Of a stretch of 64,000 nt of DNA, positions 33,267-43,871 are shown in pieces. The translations under genes and the position numbers were made by a program. Positions within the stretch are counted from its first letter, which is position 1. Every line of letters begins with the position of its first letter. Under the pieces are notes generated by a model that ran no database searches, was not told the origin of the DNA, and saw only the letters and a list, made by a program, of their open reading frames with translations. Origin of the DNA: Ichthyophis bannanicus (lineage: Eukaryota; Chordata; Amphibia; Gymnophiona; Ichthyophiidae); NCBI GenBank assembly GCA_033557465.1, contig CM066036.1:720019828-720083827 (forward strand), given 5' to 3'.

Positions 33267-34471
33267 TGCTTTGATCCAATGGGCTGGGCATGGGTCATTA
33301 GGGGCGGGGCGGTGGTAGCATTGATGGAAGTTATAATTTCTTCAATTATTTTCGGAGACGGAGATGAGAATTTATCAAGTATAAATTGAACATTGGGAGG
33401 TTGTGTGGGTTCATTTGAGATTGTTGTTGTGATTTTGATCATCTTAGATTGTATGTAGTCAGCATATAGTTGAGGTTGTATATGTTCCTGCTGTGGTGGA
33501 GTAGGTTCTCCAGTGAGGGATTTTACTATTTGGAAGAGATCTCTTGGTTTATTAAGAGACCGGTTAAGGAGTTTTGCGTGATATTCTTTTCTCCTGTCCC
33601 AGGTTAGCTGACGATAGGATCTCAAATGAGCTAAATAAGTGGTTTGGTCATCATGATTCTGGGATTGTCTCCATTTCCTCTCTAGTTTCCTCAACTGGTG
33701 TAAGGAGGCTCTTAGCTTGGCAGAAAACCATGGCGCATTCTGTTTCTTGGGTCTGAGTGATTTGACAGAGGTTTGATTGTCTGTGATGATATTCTGGGCG
33801 GATAATCCAATGACGCTGTTCCAGTTCAAGACAGTTTCATTGATGTTGTCATGTGTTTGAGAGAGTTTTGGGATGGTTTGAGAAATGATTGCATCTCTGT
33901 TGAATGGTTTGAATCGTGAGGGTTTAGGGAGAGAGTTGGAATCAGGTGGTTTGCTTGGCGATTCCTCAGATGGTATGCAGAATGTTATAAGGTTATGATC
34001 GGACCAGGGGACGGGGGTTGTTGAGAGCTTAAATGGGTTTAGTGAGGAAGAAGCTGAGGGTGGTGCGAAGATGAGGTCAAGGAGATTTCCTTTTTTATGA
34101 GTAGGGTTTGTTACAATTTGCCTATAATGTAGGTTGTCCATGGCGTCGAGGAAGGATTTAGATACTGATGGCGTTGTGGATGCTAAGTTGAGGTCTCCTA
34201 GGAGCCAATTGGGTTTGTCAGGGTTTTTAGGGTTGATAGCAAGATCGATAATGTTTGAAAAGTCATCAGCAGGAGCGTTTGGAGCTCTGTAGATAAGATT
34301 TATGGTATTAGTTTTGTTAGAGATGGACAGTGTGTTTATGTGGTTTGTGGCCTTGGTGGATGTGGTATGGTATTTTAGTTCAGATCTTGCGATTATGCAG
34401 ACTCCACCGCCTTTTCTGTTTTCCCTGTTACTGGTGTAAATTGAGTAGTTCGGTGGGGTAAGTTGGTTCAA
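33263..34471 (-). CDS. L2 ORF2, endonuclease half
   Basis: 402 codons of an APE-type endonuclease and linker. The 34471 start is not a real start: the frame stays open upstream to at least 34740 and includes LKCALINARSARNKWPAI and LDILLVTETWLSDTDN, the N-terminal metal-binding blocks (N and E). Inside are KGGGVCIIARSE, LIYRAPNAP, NWLLGDLNLAS (the D-x-N box), NLLDLIFA and PWSDHNLITF, the terminal SDH box. It ends by frameshift at ATTAPPLMTH, where the RT frame would continue PNDPCPAHWIKAM. One base change in length would unite both halves. Confidence 0.85.
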   Translation of the reverse strand: MNQLTPPNYSIYTSNRENRKGGGVCIIARSELKYHTTSTKATNHINTLSISNKTNTINLIYRAPNAPADDFSNIIDLAINPKNPDKPNWLLGDLNLASTTPSVSKSFLDAMDNLHYRQIVTNPTHKKGNLLDLIFAPPSASSSLNPFKLSTTPVPWSDHNLITFCIPSEESPSKPPDSNSLPKPSRFKPFNRDAIISQTIPKLSQTHDNINETVLNWNSVIGLSAQNIITDNQTSVKSLRPKKQNAPWFSAKLRASLHQLRKLERKWRQSQNHDDQTTYLAHLRSYRQLTWDRRKEYHAKLLNRSLNKPRDLFQIVKSLTGEPTPPQQEHIQPQLYADYIQSKMIKITTTISNEPTQPPNVQFILDKFSSPSPKIIEEIITSINATTAPPLMTHAQPIGSKQ

Positions 34472-36735
34472 CAGAACATTATCAGTATCGGAGAGCCAGG
34501 TTTCTGTGACCAGGAGGATATCTAGATTAAGGTTTGCTATAAGATCAGTGATGGCAGGCCATTTGTTGCGGGCTGAGCGTGCATTAATAAGGGCACACTT
34601 GAGTTCTTGTAGAGTGGTTTTTGGATTAGTTCTTTTATTGTTTGTTGCTTCAAGAGGTATATAGAGAAGGTAGTTTTGTCTATTGTTATATGAGTTTTGT
34701 GGGTAGTGATGTTGATTTTGGTGTGGTTTCCTATTTCTGTAATGGTGTATAGGAATAGGGTTGAGGTCGGTTGTTAGAGCAAAAGAGGTATATAAGATGC
34801 CAGAAGTAGGGCGAGCTTAGAGCTGGCCATGTTGTGAACTAATAGAGTGAAGTCAGTGGGCAAATAATTTTTGAGCAGCTATATAAGATACAGGGTTGTG
34901 TTATTATGTTCTAGCGTACTGTTTTGAGCGGTTATATAGGAACTTCAGTAAGCTACTTCAGCATATAAACATTAGTATAAGCTATAAACTTCAGCAAGCT
35001 AATTCAGTGTACAACATCTGTATAAGATACTTCAGTGAAATATATATCGTAACAGCTACGTATATACTTTGGTAAATTTCAGGTAAACAGCTAGCTTGGA
35101 TTGTTGCACTGTATCTACTTTGTAACAGTAGTTAGATACTTAGTGGAGAATACTTTGTAAAAGACACTTAGTAGCATGCAGTTGGATAGATTAAGTATAT
35201 TGTATAAATAGACTAGTAACATGGAATTAATAGCTAAACTACGTTATATATTATAATTATTGGGCATAGGTATTAGAATACATTAAGATATCATATCTAG
35301 AAGATACGTTGTTATCAATTGTATTGTTCATATGGAGTGAGGTAATACTTAGTCTCTGGTTTTGTGGCTGATTGCTGGTTCTCGGGGTCATTCGGCTGTT
35401 GCTGCTTAGTTGTGTCTTCCGAGCTTGTATGTGTCCTCTGATTGGTTCCACGCCTAAGGGCCACGCCAAAGGGCCCTCTGGCGAGGCCCTCAGACGCGGG
35501 CCCGACAGGCGCGGGCCTGCCTGAGAGCGGGTTGCTTTTGCTCAGCTGCTGCTCCTCCTCACACAGCCCCGATTGGGCCGGAGTACCAGAGCAAGTCAGC
35601 TGGCAGGAGCTGGGACGGTGCTCTACCCCGTTGCAGGGGGAGGTGAAGATGGCTTGGGTCTTCAAGTCTCATCTCATATGTCTTCTGGCGCAGGCTCCAA
35701 ATCATTTTGGTTCCCTTCTTCTGAACCATTTCAAGTCTTTTTATGTCCTTTGTGAGATATGGTCTCCAAAATTGAATACAATATCCCAAGTGAAACCTCA
35801 CCAACGACTTCTACAGGGCATTAATAACTCCTCCTTTCTGCTGGTTATTCCTCTCTATACAGTCCAGCATCCTTCTGGCTTTGGCTATTGCCTTGCTTTG
35901 CCTCCTTGAGATCCTCAGACACTATCACTGAGGTCCGTCTCCTGTTCCATGCACACCAATCTCTCACCCACTATTACATACAATTCCTTTGGATTTCAGC
36001 ATCCCAAGCACATGGCTCTGCACTTCTTTGCATTAAATCTTAACTGCCAAGCATTAGACAATTCTTTCAGGTTTTTGGGGTTTTTTTTAGATCTTTCCTC
36101 ATGTTGTCTACTCCCTCGGAAGTGTCCACTCTGTAGCAAATTTTCATGTCATATACAAAAAGGCCAACTTTTCCATTCAATCCTTCCACAATATAACTCA
36201 CAAATACATTGAACAGTATTGATCCCAGGACCAATCACTGAGGCACGCCACTATGCATCTTTCTTTCTTCTGCATTCCGTTTATCACCACCTTCTGTCTT
36301 CTCTCAGTCAAACAATTTCTGATCCAGTTCACCACCTCGAGACCTATCCCCAGGCTGCTCAGTTTATTGATAAACCTCCTATAAGGAACAAAATCAAAGG
36401 CTTTGCTGAAATTTGTGAAATCTTAATAGATCACATCCATCACATGCCCTTGATCTAGTTCTCTGGTCACCCAGTCAAAGAACTCAATCAAATTTGTTTG
36501 ACATGATCTTTCTTTGGTAAAACCATGTTGCCTCAGATCATGCAATCTTTTGGTTTCTAGAAAGTCCACTATTCTTTCTTTCAAGAGCAACTCCATTACT
36601 TTTCGCATGACAGAGGTAAGGCTTACCAGCCTATAATTTGTCACATCTTCCCTATTACCACTTTTTTGAAAATATACCACATCAGCCCTTCTCCAGACCT
36701 GCAGAACCTCTCCCTTCTCCAAGGATCTATTATAT

Positions 36736-36935
36736 GTACAAAATAGCAAACCCTTGTTATCAGTTGTGCTGTCAAGTTTTGAATCATCTGCAAGACCTGC
36801 AAGGTAACTATTACAATAATCAAATTTTGACAATATTAAAACCTGTACCACTGAGCAAAAGTCTACCTGCAACAAATAATACCACAATCGACACACCAGT
36901 CTGAGTTGAAACTGAACAAGCCACAAAATGCATTT
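36736..36935 (-). mobile_element. L2-like LINE fragment
   Basis: The minus strand encodes VLILSKFDYCNSYLAGL, matching the SRLDYCNSLLAGL block of L2-type RT. About 200 bases remain between two CR1 copies. Confidence 0.55.
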
Positions 36936-36936
36936 A

Positions 36937-38760
36937 GAAATATAGAAACATAGAAACATGATGGCAGAAAAAGACCACATGGCCTATCTAGTCTGTCCTT
37001 CCATATCAACCACTACAACAGTCCCCTTTTTCCTTTTAGAGATCCTCTGTGTTTGCCCCATGCTTTTTTGAATTCAGATACTGTCGTCATCTCTACCACC
37101 TCCACTGGGAAACTATTCCAAGCATCTACTACTCTTTCCATAAAGAAATATTTCCACATATTACTCCTGAGTCTATCCCCTTTCACCCTCATCCTATGTC
37201 CCCTCATAGCAGAGCTTGCTTTCAATCGAAAGAGGCTCTCTTCCTGTGCATTTATGCCATGGAGGTATTTAAACATCTCAATCATATCACTTCTATCCCA
37301 CCTTTCCTCTAAAGTATACATATTAAGATCCTTAAGTCTGTCCTCATGTGTCTTAAACGAAGACCACTAACCATTTTAATAGCCACCCTTTGTACTGACT
37401 CCAACCTGTTTATATCCTTTTAAAGGTGCGGACTCCATAACTGCACACAATACTCCAAATAAGGTTGCACCAAAGACCTTTACAGAGGCACTAACACCTC
37501 ATTTCTTCCGCCTTCCTCTCCCTATGCACCCAAGCATCCTTCTAGTTCTTACTGTTACCTTTTCTACCTGTTTAGCTACTTTAAGATCATCAGACACAAT
37601 CACGCCTAGGTCCCATTCTTCTTTTGTGGACAGAAATACTTCACCCCTATACTATATTGCTCCTTTGGATTGCTGCAGTCCAAATGGATGACCTTGCATT
37701 TTTTAACATTAAATCTCAGCTGCCAAATTCTAGACTATTCTTCAAGCTTACCTAGATCCCCCCCCCCCCCCTCATGTCATTTACACCTTCCTGGGTGTCT
37801 ACTCTTTTGCAGATTTTTGCATCATCCACAAAGAGGCAAACCTTACGCAACAGCCCTTCCACAATATCTCTAAGAAAGATGTTAAAAAGAATCGGACCAA
37901 GGACAGAACACTGGGGCACACCACTGGTAACCTCCTTCTCTGAGTGAGCTCCCTTTACCTGTATCCTTTGTCACCTCCCACTCAACCAGTTTCTAACCCA
38001 AGCATAACTTTAGGGTCCATCCCTAGGGTGCTCAGTTTGTTTATAAGTCACCTGTGTAGAACGGTGTCAAAGGTTTTAATAAAATCTAAATATACCTCAT
38101 CTAGGGCTCTCCCTTGGTCCAACTCCCTGGTCACCTAGTCAAAGAAATCAATCAGATTTGTCAGACAAGACCTGCCTCTGGTGAATCCATGCTGCCTCGG
38201 ATCCAGCAATCTGTTGGACTTCAGAAACCTCACTTTTTTCTCTTTGAGCAGCACTTCCAATAATTTGCCCACCACCGAGGATAAACTAACCAGCCTGTAG
38301 TTTTCAGTTACATCCTTACTTCCACTTTTGTCTAAAGGGACCACATGTGCCTCTCTCCAGTCCTCTGGCACCACTCCAGACCCCAACAAGTCATTGAAAA
38401 GGTCAGTCAGTGGTTCTGCTAGAACATCCACAAGTTCTCTCACTATTCTAGGGTGTATCCCATCTGGTCCCATCACTTTGTCTACTTTAATTTTAGCTAG
38501 CTTCTCATGAACACAGCCTTCTGAAAATTGTTCAAGATGTCCCTCGCTTCTGTTCCTGTTTGTGGGAGTTTTCTGAGCTCCTGGTTCTTCATCTGTGAAC
38601 ACAGAAGAGACATATTTGTTAAGTAATTCCACTTTATCCTAATCAGCTTCTAAATATTCCTCCCCTTCACCCTTGAGTCTGACAATACCACTTTTGCCCT
38701 TCCTCTTCTCACTAATACATCTTCTTCAATTGTGAATCTCAGTCTTTACCACCCAATCCT
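36937..38760 (-). mobile_element. CR1 LINE, 5'-truncated, decayed
   Basis: The 3' end at 36937 has ATAGAAACATAGAAACATG, the tail repeat of this CR1 subfamily, then GCAGAAAAAGACCACATGG. Coding remnants run to about 38640. A C run at 37759-37770 and several frameshifts break the ORF. It is a different subfamily from the 1.2-3.4 kb copy, judged from its 3' end and protein. Confidence 0.85.
37013..38632 (-). pseudogene. CR1 ORF2 RT pseudogene
   Basis: Two recognisable frames remain. 38632-38135 covers the RT N-terminal part: DKVMGPDGIHPRIVREL, VPEDWREAHVVPLDKSGSK, ENYRLVSLSSVVGK and RQHGFTRGRSCLTNLIDFFD. 37321-37013 covers the C-terminus: ERWDRSDMIEMFKYLHGI, KYFFMERVVDAWNSFPVEVV and FKKAWGKHRG. 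The middle with the catalytic box lies in broken frames. Not functional. Confidence 0.8.
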
Positions 38761-39395
38761 TATTCTACCTTCTTCCGAATCCAGAAATGCCCAGTATTGA
38801 AAGTGGATTAGACAATTTGTGATAAAGCTACTATCTATCTCAAAACAAAAATCTATTCCTCTTCTTCCCTCCTCCCCACTAGAGGTCCTATTTGTTATGG
38901 CTTCTTGGAGAGAGCAGAAATGTATGTGGTCATAGTTGGCCATAATCTATGGGAAGAAAGACTGTATTTATGTGTTTAAGTATGCTATGTTATATCCAAT
39001 TGCTGTCATTTGTTTCTGTTATCCAGGCTGGTGACCCAGAAGAGGGTCCTCTATGGGAGTCTAAGATCACAAGATCATCTAAATATCAGTATGGATCATG
39101 AAGGAATTCCTATTACATTCTAAACATCCCCATACCTTCATATTTAATCCCCATCTATTATCTCTGGTTCTACTTCATCCCCTCCCCCCACCCCCACCAG
39201 ATAGACTGTGAGAGAATTAAATATGTAGGGCAAAGGGAGAACAAAACCTTCCTCAATATAAACTGCCACTGCAGGAGGAAAATATTGATTGTCCATCAGA
39301 GCTGTGCTTCACATCTTGAGTCTTTCAAGACGAAAAGATAAGCAAAAAAAATAAATAAATATTTGTAAGTAAAGCTATTTTGCATGCAATTTTAT
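38761..39395. other. no recognisable feature
   Basis: No gene or clear repeat. AT-rich with a C-rich patch at about 39178-39200. Confidence 0.4.
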
Positions 39396-39618
39396 ACATT
39401 TTGAGTGACGTTGAGTCAGTGCTGACTGCTAGCGACCCAGCTGGCTTCTGGGTTTTCTTGGCAATGTATCACCAGAAGTAGATTGTTAGGCCTTTTCTTC
39501 CGAGGCAATGGAGGGTAAAGTGACTTGCCTAGGGTCATAAGGCATGCCAGTGGGAATTGAATCCTTGATCTTCTGGATACTAGGCAGTTGCTCTAACCAC
39601 TAGCCAACTCCTGCATAA
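39396..39618. mobile_element. composite SINE (RTE-like part plus tRNA-SINE part)
   Basis: The left part has GACGTTGAGTCAGTGCTGAC and GGGTTTTCTTGGCAATG, typical of RTE-related SINE cores. The right part has GCAATGGAGGGTAAAGTGAC and GCTCTAACCACTAGCCA, the tRNA-SINE head in minus orientation. They may be two neighbouring insertions. Confidence 0.5.
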
Positions 39619-40045
39619 TGAACACATTTTGCCTGGTGGATATTTGGAGCCTATTTTATAAAGTGAAGTACACTTATACAACTGGGGTATAAACACCACC
39701 TCAGTCTTGTCATGACAGCAGGTATAAATGCACATGTCTGGATTGTTCAGAAACACATGTAAGTTACAATATTTTATAACTTGTAAATTTAGGCTTCACC
39801 CTTGTGCACACCCACAATGAACGTGTGCACAATAGGACTTAATCCGTATGCTTACAGAGTGGTGACTGCTTAAAACATTTTGCCTTCTCAAGGAGTTTAA
39901 AGGCTTTTACCAATGTCAGCATTGACTCGAAGCCACACACTGCATTGCATTGCAGCAATGTCTCTTGAAGGGAAGGTCACCACTAGTGTTTGAGCTGAGG
40001 AACTTTAGTTTTGTTTTAATTAGGTTTTTGTGGGTTTTATTTTTT
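39619..40045. other. no recognisable feature
   Basis: Low-copy-looking AT-rich DNA. No gene. Confidence 0.35.
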
Positions 40046-40375
40046 TTTTAAGTATCACTAAGTTTGTCTGACCATGGCACAACCACTGACATTTCAGCCT
40101 TTACATTTAAAGGGGCAGGCACCTACTTTTTATCAGGTAGGGTTTAATGTAGCTGACTTCTTTTATCTTTTTGTTTTCTATTTCTTTGTGAGTTTTAGGT
40201 TGTGCCAATATCAATTGAAGGCAATATTAGTGGTTGTTAGTTTTGTTTTCATGAATTGTATATAATTTTTAAGTATCCCCAGGCTTCTCTGACCAAGCAC
40301 CTATTTTTGTTAGGTAGGGTTTAAGATAATTAGTGTTTTTCTTTTTATATCCTATTTATTTGTGAATTTAGGTGG
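40046..40375 (+). repeat. diverged direct repeat, period about 215 bp
   Basis: TTTTTAAGTATCACTAAG and TCTGACCATGGCAC at 40046-40080 recur as TTTTTAAGTATCCCCAGG and TCTGACCAAGCAC at about 40266-40298. The following blocks GGTAGGGTTTAATGTA/GGTAGGGTTTAAGATA and TTTGTGAGTTTAGGT/TTTGTGAATTTAGGT also align. Two units only. Possibly tandem Penelope-like LTR material, since a weak ribozyme-like motif follows at about 40619. Confidence 0.5.
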
Positions 40376-41056
40376 CACTAAGATGTCTTTTATCATTTTT
40401 TTTAATTGGCTGGGTTTTAATAATTATCATCTTATCTGTTTGTATCAGTTTTGATGTCCTGCAGGTTCATTTAAAGTTTGGGGCCTATTTTGGGGGATAT
40501 TTGTGGGAGTCCTCTTTTTTTCTCTTTTTCTTTTTTCTATATAGTACCTTAGAGGAATCCTCATTAGTGAACCTATTGACTTGCTGCTTTATTTTTATAA
40601 ATATGTTTTATATTTGCCCTTGATGCAGACACTACATCAAAACATTTATGTGGAGCTTTGTCGGTGTTTTAATATGGCTTTGTGTGTTTTTTAATACGTT
40701 CTAATAACTAATATGTTTATGTTATTTTAATGTTTTCTCAATATGGTTAATGTTTTTATTATATTTTGTTAATAACAATTTTGCCGTGTGATATCCCTGC
40801 TCTTTGTCGGCACGGGACCTAGTTTCTATCTGCATAATATATCAGCAGGATCTAAATACAGCTGAGCTGTATCTAAATCATGAACTGAAACAGGCCACTG
40901 TTTCTTTCACATATCTTGGAGGGGAGGTTGTGGTTTAACACACTCAAATGAGGAATAAAAGATTGGTGATTCCATAAGCCATCTGTAGAACAGTGTAGAC
41001 AGGGTTGCCCAGAACTCTGTATTATTTACTTTATGAAGACGTTTGAGATAAGTTTG
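40376..41056. other. AT-rich, possible decayed hammerhead
   Basis: No gene. CTTGATGCAGACACTACATCAAAACA followed by TTTGTCGG (about 40619-40665, quoted in two pieces in findings) vaguely resembles hammerhead-bearing repeats but lacks the intact core. Confidence 0.25.
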
Positions 41057-41057
41057 T

Positions 41058-42434
41058 ATTTTATTTATTTATTTATTTAAAGTATTTTCTATACCACGCT
41101 CTTTAAAATCAGCTCGGTTTACAGTCAACAGCAAATTTGTACAGTACAGGCCGAGCCAGTATTATACTTACAATGAACAGGTTTTGCAACTTGGACTAAG
41201 TGGGGTAACTATGTACAGGCTGCACAGCAGGTCAGCTTGGCAGTTCATTTAAGTAACGATATATAGGCTACAGAGTCGGCCACCGATGTGCAGGGTGACA
41301 GGGGCTGCTTGGCAACTATTTACATGATTAGGTGACTATATACAAGTGCATACCAGGGCGCCTGCTAATGCTAATGTGCCAGGCTGGGTCTGTGTATTTT
41401 GGGTGTGTTGGGGGGGTTGTCTTGGTGGTTGAGTATGACTGGTTGTGGCGTGTCCCCGTTGTGAGAGTAGTGCTGGAGGAAGAGGTGGTGCTTCAGGGCC
41501 TTCCTGAATTAGGTAATGTCAGTGATGGACCGGATGGTGGGCGGGAGGGCATTCCAACATGTGGGTGCATAGTACACGAAGACTCTGTTTCTTTTTGCTT
41601 GAGAGCACTTCGTAATTTTGCTGGCAGTGAGTGACCTTCTGACTCTGTTTGGGGGAGTAGGGAGGATGTGGTCCGCGATGGAGGAGGCGGTGAGGCTGTT
41701 GATGGTCTTGAAGGTCAGCAGTAGAATTTTAAAGGAGAGTCTGCAGTGGACCGGCATCCAATGAAGGTGTTTCAGGATTGAGGTTATATGGTCTCTCCTG
41801 GTGGCTCCATATAGTATTCTGGCTGCTGCATTCATTGCAAGCTGAAGTGGGTTCAGCATATTTTTTGGGAGTCCCTGTAGAATTGCATTGGCATAATCAA
41901 AGTGGGGGATTACCAAGGCTTGATAGATTGTCCGGAAGTCGTCTAGCTCCAGTAAGGGTCGTAGATGCCGGATTGTCCGTATTTTGTGGTATACTGCCTT
42001 GACAGTTTTCTTTATGTGGGCTTTCATATCCAGCTGTTGGACTAGTATGACCCCTAGGTAGCGGATCATGGACTTGCTTTGGAGCTCGGCACATCTTACT
42101 TTTAGTGATGCAGGGAGGGTGTAAGCTTGGTTCCTGGTAATGAATAGTGCCTCTGTTTTATTTAAGTTTATTCTGAGGTTTTGGGTGTGGAGCCATTCAG
42201 TGACAGCATCGAAACAGTTTGTTAGTGGTGAAAAGTCCGGTTGGTCAGTTGAGAATGGCATGTAGAGTAGTACATCGTCGGCATATACAAGGCATGCGAC
42301 GTTGAAGTAGCGGGTGATTGCGCAGATGGGCTGCATATATATGTTGAAGAACAGGGCCAAGAGCGAGGAGCCCTGTGGTATGCCCTATTCCTGTTGGAAT
42401 GGTTTGGAAGTCGTGGGGCCGGTCCGGTCCATCT
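41058..42434 (-). mobile_element. L2-clade LINE, 5'-truncated, copy 3
   Basis: The 3' end at 41058 is TTTATTTATTTATTTAAAG, with CTATACCACGCTCTTTAAA and GGTTTACAGTC following. The element keeps the last 450 or so codons of ORF2 and stops near 42434 within the RT (motif B region, PQG-type block at about 42370). GC content is higher than in L2 copy 2, suggesting a different subfamily. Confidence 0.85.
41509..42360 (-). pseudogene. L2 ORF2 RT C-terminal part (truncated)
   Basis: 283 open codons: LFFNIYMQPICAITRYF, VACLVYADDVLLYMP (YADD intact), FSPLTNCFDAVTEWLHTQNL, RYLGVILVQQLDMKAHI, RHLRPLLELDDFRTIYQALV, LQLAMNAAARILYGATR, KHLHWMPVHCRLSFKILLL. It ends ICWNALPP-like, before the usual C-terminus. 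A premature stop and the missing 5' two thirds of ORF2 make it inactive. It aligns along its length with the RT at 31.7-33.3 kb. Confidence 0.8.
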
Positions 42435-42718
42435 TGTTTGGATGAAAGGGAATTAACCTTGCTTTAGATGGACTTCCCTGTCCAACAGTTTCATTATAGG
42501 GACTTTTATATTATTGACGGTGCAGGTGTCCATGTCAAAGGCATCCAGGTTTTTAAAATCAGGGCAAAATATAGATATCACTGGCATTTTTCTACATCTT
42601 CTGCCCTGGATGTCCAAGACTACACTTGGATGTCCTTTCTAAAATGCCACTTAACCTGTGCATCCCACATTAGGGATGTGAGTTAGGGGCAGGGAGTGGG
42701 CATGGTGAGCTCTGTTCC
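42435..42718. other. repeat-like DNA, not assigned
   Basis: Low-GC DNA with TGCAGGTGTCCATGTCAAAG and similar motifs. No gene. Confidence 0.3.
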
Positions 42719-42837
42719 GTTAACACAGGGTACCAAACAAAACAAGGAGCACCGCTCTTGCAATTGACCACAGGATGCACAATGAGCAAGAGGCACAAAC
42801 CATCAGGATAAATTCAAAGTTCCTTTATTGAAGTAGT

Positions 42838-42876
42838 CCCCAACGCGTTTCGGCAAATTTTGCCTTCCTCAGGGGG
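42838..42876 (-). ncRNA. minimal hammerhead-like ribozyme, left arm
   Basis: On the minus strand: stem I CCCC (42876-42873), CTGAGGA (42872-42866), stem II with GGCA/TGCC pairing (42865-42852), GAA (42851-42849), stem III ACG/CGT without loop (42848-42843), U17 (42842) and stem I GGGG (42841-42838). The triplet at the cleavage site is GUU, permitted by the NUH rule but usually slower than GUC. Confidence 0.6.
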
Positions 42877-43083
42877 TAACAGATTAGACCAATTCTAAAT
42901 TACATCATAGGCGTGGAAAGTAAAACGATTGACAGCGTTTCCTGCTCTCCTAAGTTTTTTACCATATAAAGATGATCTACCTCCTGTGAATATATGGTTG
43001 ATGCTATGCTACATTAGAACCTCAGAAGCAGTTTGATACCATCAATTGCCTATGATGTAATTTAGAATTGGTCTAATCTGTTA

Positions 43084-43122
43084 CCCCCTGAGGAAGGCAA
43101 AATTTGCCGAAACGTGTTGGGG
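43084..43122 (+). ncRNA. minimal hammerhead-like ribozyme, right arm
   Basis: The mirror copy of the left-arm motif on the plus strand: CCCC (43084-43087), CTGAGGA (43088-43094), stem II (43095-43108), GAA (43109-43111), stem III ACG/TGT (43112-43117; a G-U pair replaces G-C of the other arm), U17 (43118), GGGG (43119-43122). The C to T change keeps stem III pairing. Confidence 0.6.
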
Positions 43123-43425
43123 ACTACTTCAATAAAGGAACTTTGAATTTATCCTGACGGTTTGTGCCTCTTGCTCATTGTGCATCCAGTTAACACAGGG
43201 TATACACTGCACACTAACTGCATCCCGCGTAATTAGCGTGGGTACACCTACGCTAATGTGGTGCACATTAAATGAGAGGGCTCCATATTAACTGCTGGGA
43301 AAATGGCTGTCTACATCCATGACAATTAATGTGCTGGTTTTGGAGCTATTAGCATGATAGATGCAACATCTTAGCACCCTGACTATGCCATTTGAATGTT
43401 ACAAACTATTCAGAATGCAGCTGCT

Positions 43426-43664
43426 AGAGTAATTATTTATTTAACAGTTTTTTTAAACTGCTTTATCATTTCAATCAAAGCAGTTCACATTGTAACTTAA
43501 ACTTGGTAATGTACATTAAACAGGGACATTGACAACTTGGATTTTTCTGAGCAATGGAGGGTTAAGTGGCTTGTCCAAGGCCACAAGGAGTGCTAGTGGG
43601 AATTGAACGCTGGTCCCTGGGTTCCTAAGCCAGTGCTCTAACTATTAGGCTACTCCTCCACTCC
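43426..43664 (-). mobile_element. tRNA-derived SINE with L2-like tail
   Basis: A complete-looking SINE of about 240 bp on the minus strand. The head is GGAGTGGAGGAGTAGCCTAA followed by TAGTTAGAGCACTGGC (A box), the B-box equivalent GTTCAATTCCC is at about 43600, the MIR-like core TTAAGTGGCTTGTCCAAGGC, and the L2-type tail with TTTATTTAAC at the left. It interrupts the plus-strand L2. Confidence 0.75.
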
Positions 43665-43871
43665 ATTAAGGGAGTGGGCAGTTTTGTGTGAATTACATTG
43701 GCTTCCAGTTAAATGATGTGTTATCTATAAGGTGGTCATGCTGGTTTATAAAGCTCTACATCATTTGATACCAGTTACTGTGGCGTCTGTGTTGAAGCCT
43801 TATAGACCGCCTCATGTATTGCGGTCCCAATCAGCATGCTTATTGGAAGTTTCATCTCATCGTAGGATGCA

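Larger units (their letters stand above)
31478..35645 (-). mobile_element. L2-clade LINE, near full length, copy 2
   Basis: About 4.2 kb, the best preserved LINE in the window. The 3' end at 31478-31560 has TTTATTTATTTAGTAG and ATACCGCGCTATTCATCATC. ORF2 occupies 31746 to about 34740 in two frames. The 5' leader at about 35360-35645 contains GGGCCACGCCAAAGGGCCCT, shared with L2 copy 1, and is GC-rich. No clear ORF1 is visible between the leader and ORF2, where the DNA is AT-rich with many TATAAG-like motifs (34.85-35.3 kb). It sits inside a CR1. No target duplication is evident. Confidence 0.85.
31195..36735 (-). mobile_element. CR1 LINE split by an L2 insertion
   Basis: The two outer parts, 31195-31477 and about 35646-36735, are adjacent portions of one minus-strand CR1 ORF2. 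The left part ends in CTCTAGGATCTACAT. The right part resumes with GGGTCTTCAAGTCTCATCTC and ATATGTCTTCTGGCG, the next CR1 block. The L2 at 31.48-35.65 kb fills the gap. The 36.4-36.7 kb region encodes ERIVDFLETKRLHDLRQHGF and RSCQTNLIEFFDWVTRELDQ in decayed frames. The 5' end is truncated at about 36735. Confidence 0.8.
42733..43188. mobile_element. inverted-repeat Penelope-like element with two hammerheads
   Basis: A 456-bp insertion bounded by a 14-bp direct repeat, GTTAACACAGGGTA (42719-42732 and 43189-43202), read as the target-site duplication. Inside are two arms in inverted orientation (about 42773-42912 and 43048-43187, roughly 140 bp each, few differences), a 135-bp centre, and a 40-base extension at the left end only (42733-42772). 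Each arm has a hammerhead core, then CAATAAAGGAACTTTG. Inverted LTR pairs with a one-sided short extension and minimal hammerheads are known features of Penelope-like elements. No protein is encoded, so it is non-autonomous. The insertion target resembles the GTTAACAC repeat seen at 12.8 kb. Confidence 0.75.

Noticed and set aside
35442..35909. 155-codon plus-strand ORF
   Set aside because: It is the complement of the L2 leader and a CR1 ORF2 piece, and it crosses an element junction.
43560..43664. tRNA gene on the minus strand
   Set aside because: A-box and B-box-like sequences are present, but they continue into a SINE core and an L2-type tail and do not fold as a complete tRNA.
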